The notes below the pieces were generated by a model. The model was not told the DNA's origin. It was given only the letters and a program-made list of their open reading frames with translations, and did not search any database. Both the position numbers and the translations under genes were made by a program. Positions 56,530 to 60,000 of a stretch of DNA of 60,000 bases are shown here, one piece after another; the first letter of the stretch is position 1, and the number at the start of each line of letters is the position of its first letter. This stretch comes from Takakia lepidozioides (lineage: Eukaryota > Streptophyta > Takakiopsida > Takakiales > Takakiaceae): assembly GCA_030704615.1 (NCBI GenBank), contig CM060734.1, forward strand, positions 37,094,042 through 37,154,041, read 5' to 3'.

Positions 56530-59500
56530 AGCGAAGTAATTTCTTGCTGTTCTTTTGCCTGATCTGAACTGGTTGGACCATCTAGGTTAATCTCAATTAT
56601 ATGGTCACGATCAATTGAGGCTTCTTTGAAGTGTAGGTAGTTTACCTACAGGTAGTGTACATTGTGCACCAATCTTGGACTATTGGGATAGCTTATTCTA
56701 GATGAAATCTTTCGGCCTGATTATACTCCTTAATACTTGTCTTGACCAGTTGACCTTTTTTTGCAATGCTGGAAGCAAATTATACGTCTTAGAATTAATT
56801 GACAAATATATATGACATGGGTGACTGAAATAATTGGGATTCACTGTATCACATCTCTCATTGGTATGGTTCCGTAGTTGATAATCGGATGTCAGGTGCG
56901 CCTGACATCTGATGGTTACAAGTGAATTCACCTGGAATCATTGTTTCATCCTGGAAATATAATGGTTTTCAGCTTGCATGTAATCCTATTTCTTCATGTC
57001 CACATCTGCTACATGCATTGTGGACGTTATATGGATATGTTCCTTAGAGTTAGTGATCAGTTCACTGTTGTATTTACTGTACCAGACTGGGAAACACAAA
57101 GTCCATGGATTTGTTCACTGCCTGTTCATGAGTCCTGCCTATTGAGAGCAAGGTCATGTTTTCAATTTTCTTTTGCTTGATGAAGCTACTTCAACTCTGC
57201 AACTGGAAAGAGTAAGGCCAGAGGTGTATGGATAGTTAGTTGGCAATGGGCCGTGGACCTCAACTGCACTGATTGTTACTGGTCTGCCCAGGTACAGCTA
57301 GTGGAAGTTCATCATGCAAAGCTTTTTGGCGATCGCTTTGGAAGGGTGGATCTCTGTGCCAATACAGGGAGACTCTTTGTGCATATCAGTATTGTGGCAC
57401 TCTGATGATCCCCTAACTGGTGTGCTGTAGCGTTGTGCTCCGTCTCAGATTGAGATACACAACTGTAGAAGTCTAGGGTGCTTTCCTTTGCAGGGTATTG
57501 GGAGTACGTCATATATGCCAGCTTAGCCATTTCTTGCCTGTGCTGCACCATCATGGTGTGAGAAGATAAATCCCTCAAATGGTCAACCCATTAACTGGCA
57601 CTGACAGACCTCATAACTGGATGAATCTGCTGATAGTATGATCTTAGAGAATAAAGGACAATAATTTATCTCTGTTTGGATTGGAGGTCTTCTGTGGGAC
57701 TGAAAGCGACAATTAGTGCACATTGTAAGCAAGCAGCTGAGATGTTCAATTAACTGACGTGGGGCCTTCTTCATGCATTGTACGATTCAGCTTTGGCGCT
57801 CAAATGAAAGATTTTCTTCTAGAGGATTGGTCCTCCCAGGTATCCCTGCTTACTCAAGACTAAGTATTTCATATTTCAGATTGCCTAAGTGAATACAGTT
57901 TATAGGAGCTAGCTAGCTTTCATCACACAGCAACCTCAGAAAATGCCAATATGTACTTCGCTGGAAGGTGGATAGCACAGATCATTGTAGTTGGATCATC
58001 CTGCCTATGTAGAATCTGGAATAGCCGTGAGCTGATGGAGGTCCACCTCTAGGTATGTGAAAGAATTCTCCAGATGATCTTGTACGTACTGATGTGGTGA
58101 CTGCTGTGTTTGTGTTGTGTACACCAGCGGGATGGGGTGGTTTTTTGAGGGCAAAACATGTCAAATTTCTCATCAAAGGAGGATCAAAGAGTAAGATGGT
58201 GATGTACTCAGCGGTACTCAGGCAGTGATTAAGGTTCGGGTGTTGACTTGCTCTTTCACTGAAATGTAGCCTCCTTGATCAGTTCATAATCACTCTGAGA
58301 AAAGCTAGAAAAAAATTAGTTTTCACGTACACGTGAATTTATGTTCTTGTCCTTGAGCTAAGTCCATCGATATAGGTCCCAATGGCCGAATAAGATGCTG
58401 ATACATCATATTGTTCGTCCCAATCACACAGCACTTATATATGGGACTTGAGGAAGAAGTTGGTGGCCTCCTTCCCGAATCCCTAGTTGCATCGTAGATG
58501 TTTCTTTCTTCACGTCCTCTCGTACTGTATGCATATTAACAGACTGATAGTAATCCACCAAGACGGAGCACAAGCGGTTCAGCTTCAACCATCTGGATGA
58601 TCTTATTAAAAACCAATCGTTCTTAATGGAGAGGGATGCAGGGAGTGCTGGCTTGGATTATTACTCACCTTAAACGTGCTGCAGCATTAGGACAGCAATG
58701 GATAGGACGAGAAGGAAGGTGGGGGGGGGGTATGACTGAGCAGCAGAAGCGAAAGGGTGGCAGTTGCCTGCCCACCATGCACAGCAGAATCCCCTGCTGA
58801 GAAAGATTAAAAAAGGTGCGAGTGAGAGATGGAGGTGTCAAGAGTGAAGTAGTAATTCATCAGACATGCGGCTAATGGTGCAGTGCTGCAGTTGAGCACT
58901 TTCATCGATCTCTTAACCATCACAACAGAACTAAGGACATGAGAGAGATGCAGTACGTCACGAACCTACAACTAATTCGACAAGAGTTGGCAATCTTGAC
59001 CTAAATTTTAAACTAACCTTCATTTTTCAAGTCAAGGGGCAAGGTGTTTGGAAACAAATCTGGCAAGACATCTGGAGGAAAGACAGATCATCTGCAAATG
59101 TACCTCTTCTTCCAACTGAACTTAAGTTACCTACTGGCTTTGGTATCTCAAAGAGGTTATTGTTATTTTATGCCAGAAGTAGTTCCTATTTTGAAGAAGG
59201 CGGTTCCAAAAGAAGAGAACCCATAAGCCTGCAGTTACTCCCTAAATACCCTAAAATCTGCACCACGCACATTAAATAACCAATTGACCTAGTTACCCTT
59301 TTTATAATGGAGCATGCAATAGATGGCCCCATGGTTAGCCGCCAGGTTACAAGTGGTCCTGGGCTCAAAGCCGCATAGGTGTGTTGGCCCATAATGGGAT
59401 GACTATCAACCGGTTACTCTGTGGGAACCCATGGGTTCAAACTTTCAAAGCCACAATGTAGGTGTATGTATGTTAGTTGTCACCCATTTATGGCCAACCG

Positions 59501-59690
59501 AATTGTGAAAGAGATAACTAACAACCGTTTACTCAATGCTAATGTGTGGGCACCTGGCCCCCCCCCTTCCACAGGAGTTGTCCGGTAGCTACTAGCTACC
59601 CTGTCAACAACCCCGTCAGTTATCTATCCAAAGTCAACTACAGAATTCTGTCAAAGCTCTGTTCTGATTCTCTATGTAGGGGTTCATAGA
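56530..59690. other. Intergenic region
   Basis: No gene seen. Open frames are short and without recognisable domains; the longest is an 88-codon minus-strand frame at 57312-57578. There is a 10-bp poly-G run near 58722 and a poly-C run near 59559. Confidence 0.4.
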
Positions 59691-59699
59691 CAAATTGCC

Positions 59700-60000
59700 C
59701 CTGGTTCTACATAGCAGCTGGAACCTACATGTACAGTAGCAATTATGAGTTGACAGAGAGATAGCTTACTCATATCAAGAGCAAGGAAACATTGTATGTA
59801 CATATTGTGCAATGATCTACAGATTGACAGCTAGAGCTCATATTGAGCAGCTGGGTCCACAGCATGATATATGTGGCCTCGGTTTCACATGGAACTATGC
59901 ATGTACATCAGCAACAGAGTTGAGAGAGAGATAATATACTCACATTGATCAGCTCTCTCTCTCAACTCTTTTGCTGATTTAGTTGTACATGGTTCCTTGC
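59700..60000. repeat. Direct and inverted repeat at the window edge
   Basis: Two direct copies of about 75 bp (about 59710-59785 and 59880-59955) share ACATGTACA, GCAA and GAGTTGA.AGAGAGAT...TA.CTCA words. A third copy is inverted at 59951-59998: CAGCAAAAGAGTTGAGAGAGAG on the minus strand mirrors CAGCAACAGAGTTGAGAGAGAG at 59910. The structure may continue beyond the window. Confidence 0.6.

Overview
The window looks like nuclear DNA of a streptophyte, probably a charophyte-type alga or another TE-rich lower plant. Three things point there. Host genes have many short exons with GT-AG introns. The first gene reads like the plant plastid-type saccharopine dehydrogenase-like oxidoreductase. A Ty3/gypsy element carries a cytosine methyltransferase, a configuration reported from charophytes. 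The species is an inference.

Layout: (1) 0.3-16.5 kb, + strand: a complete 12-exon oxidoreductase gene (410 codons before the stop, all exon phases agree). Introns 7 and 9 are swollen by sense-strand copies of one non-LTR (LINE) family that ends in, and sits inside, CT microsatellites. (2) 16.8-21.8 kb: a nest of LINEs, including a 2.8-kb copy with a 15-bp target-site duplication that splits an inverted LINE of a second family whose tail is a TTTCA repeat. (3) 21.8-29.2 kb: mostly non-coding DNA, a decayed plant-L1-like LINE and a 724-bp terminal-inverted-repeat element inside it. (4) 29.4-39.2 kb, - strand: a Ty3/gypsy element with gag, partial protease, a near-complete C5 cytosine methyltransferase, RT, RNase H, integrase and a C-terminal PHD finger. 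Its 3' LTR is complete (517 bp), its 5' LTR is cut down to 75 bp, and several frameshifts make this copy inactive. (5) 39.3-43.9 kb, + strand: exons of an unrecognised gene with a membrane-type C-terminus. (6) 44.6-49.7 kb, - strand: a complete 6-exon gene for a 1133-residue J-domain-like protein, with a 24-nt microexon. (7) 51.5-56.5 kb, + strand: two further small unrecognised genes. The last 3.5 kb holds no gene I can support, and the window ends in a repeat with a fold-back structure.

Two systems stand out. The gypsy element combines a DNA-methylation writer with a chromatin reader domain, and its LTR contains a hairpin loop complementary to its non-tRNA primer-binding site, suggesting self-priming. 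The LINE family uses CT microsatellites as 5' flank and 3' tail, so each insertion makes a landing pad for the next; several unrelated bodies share one conserved 3' module of about 30 bp ahead of that tail.
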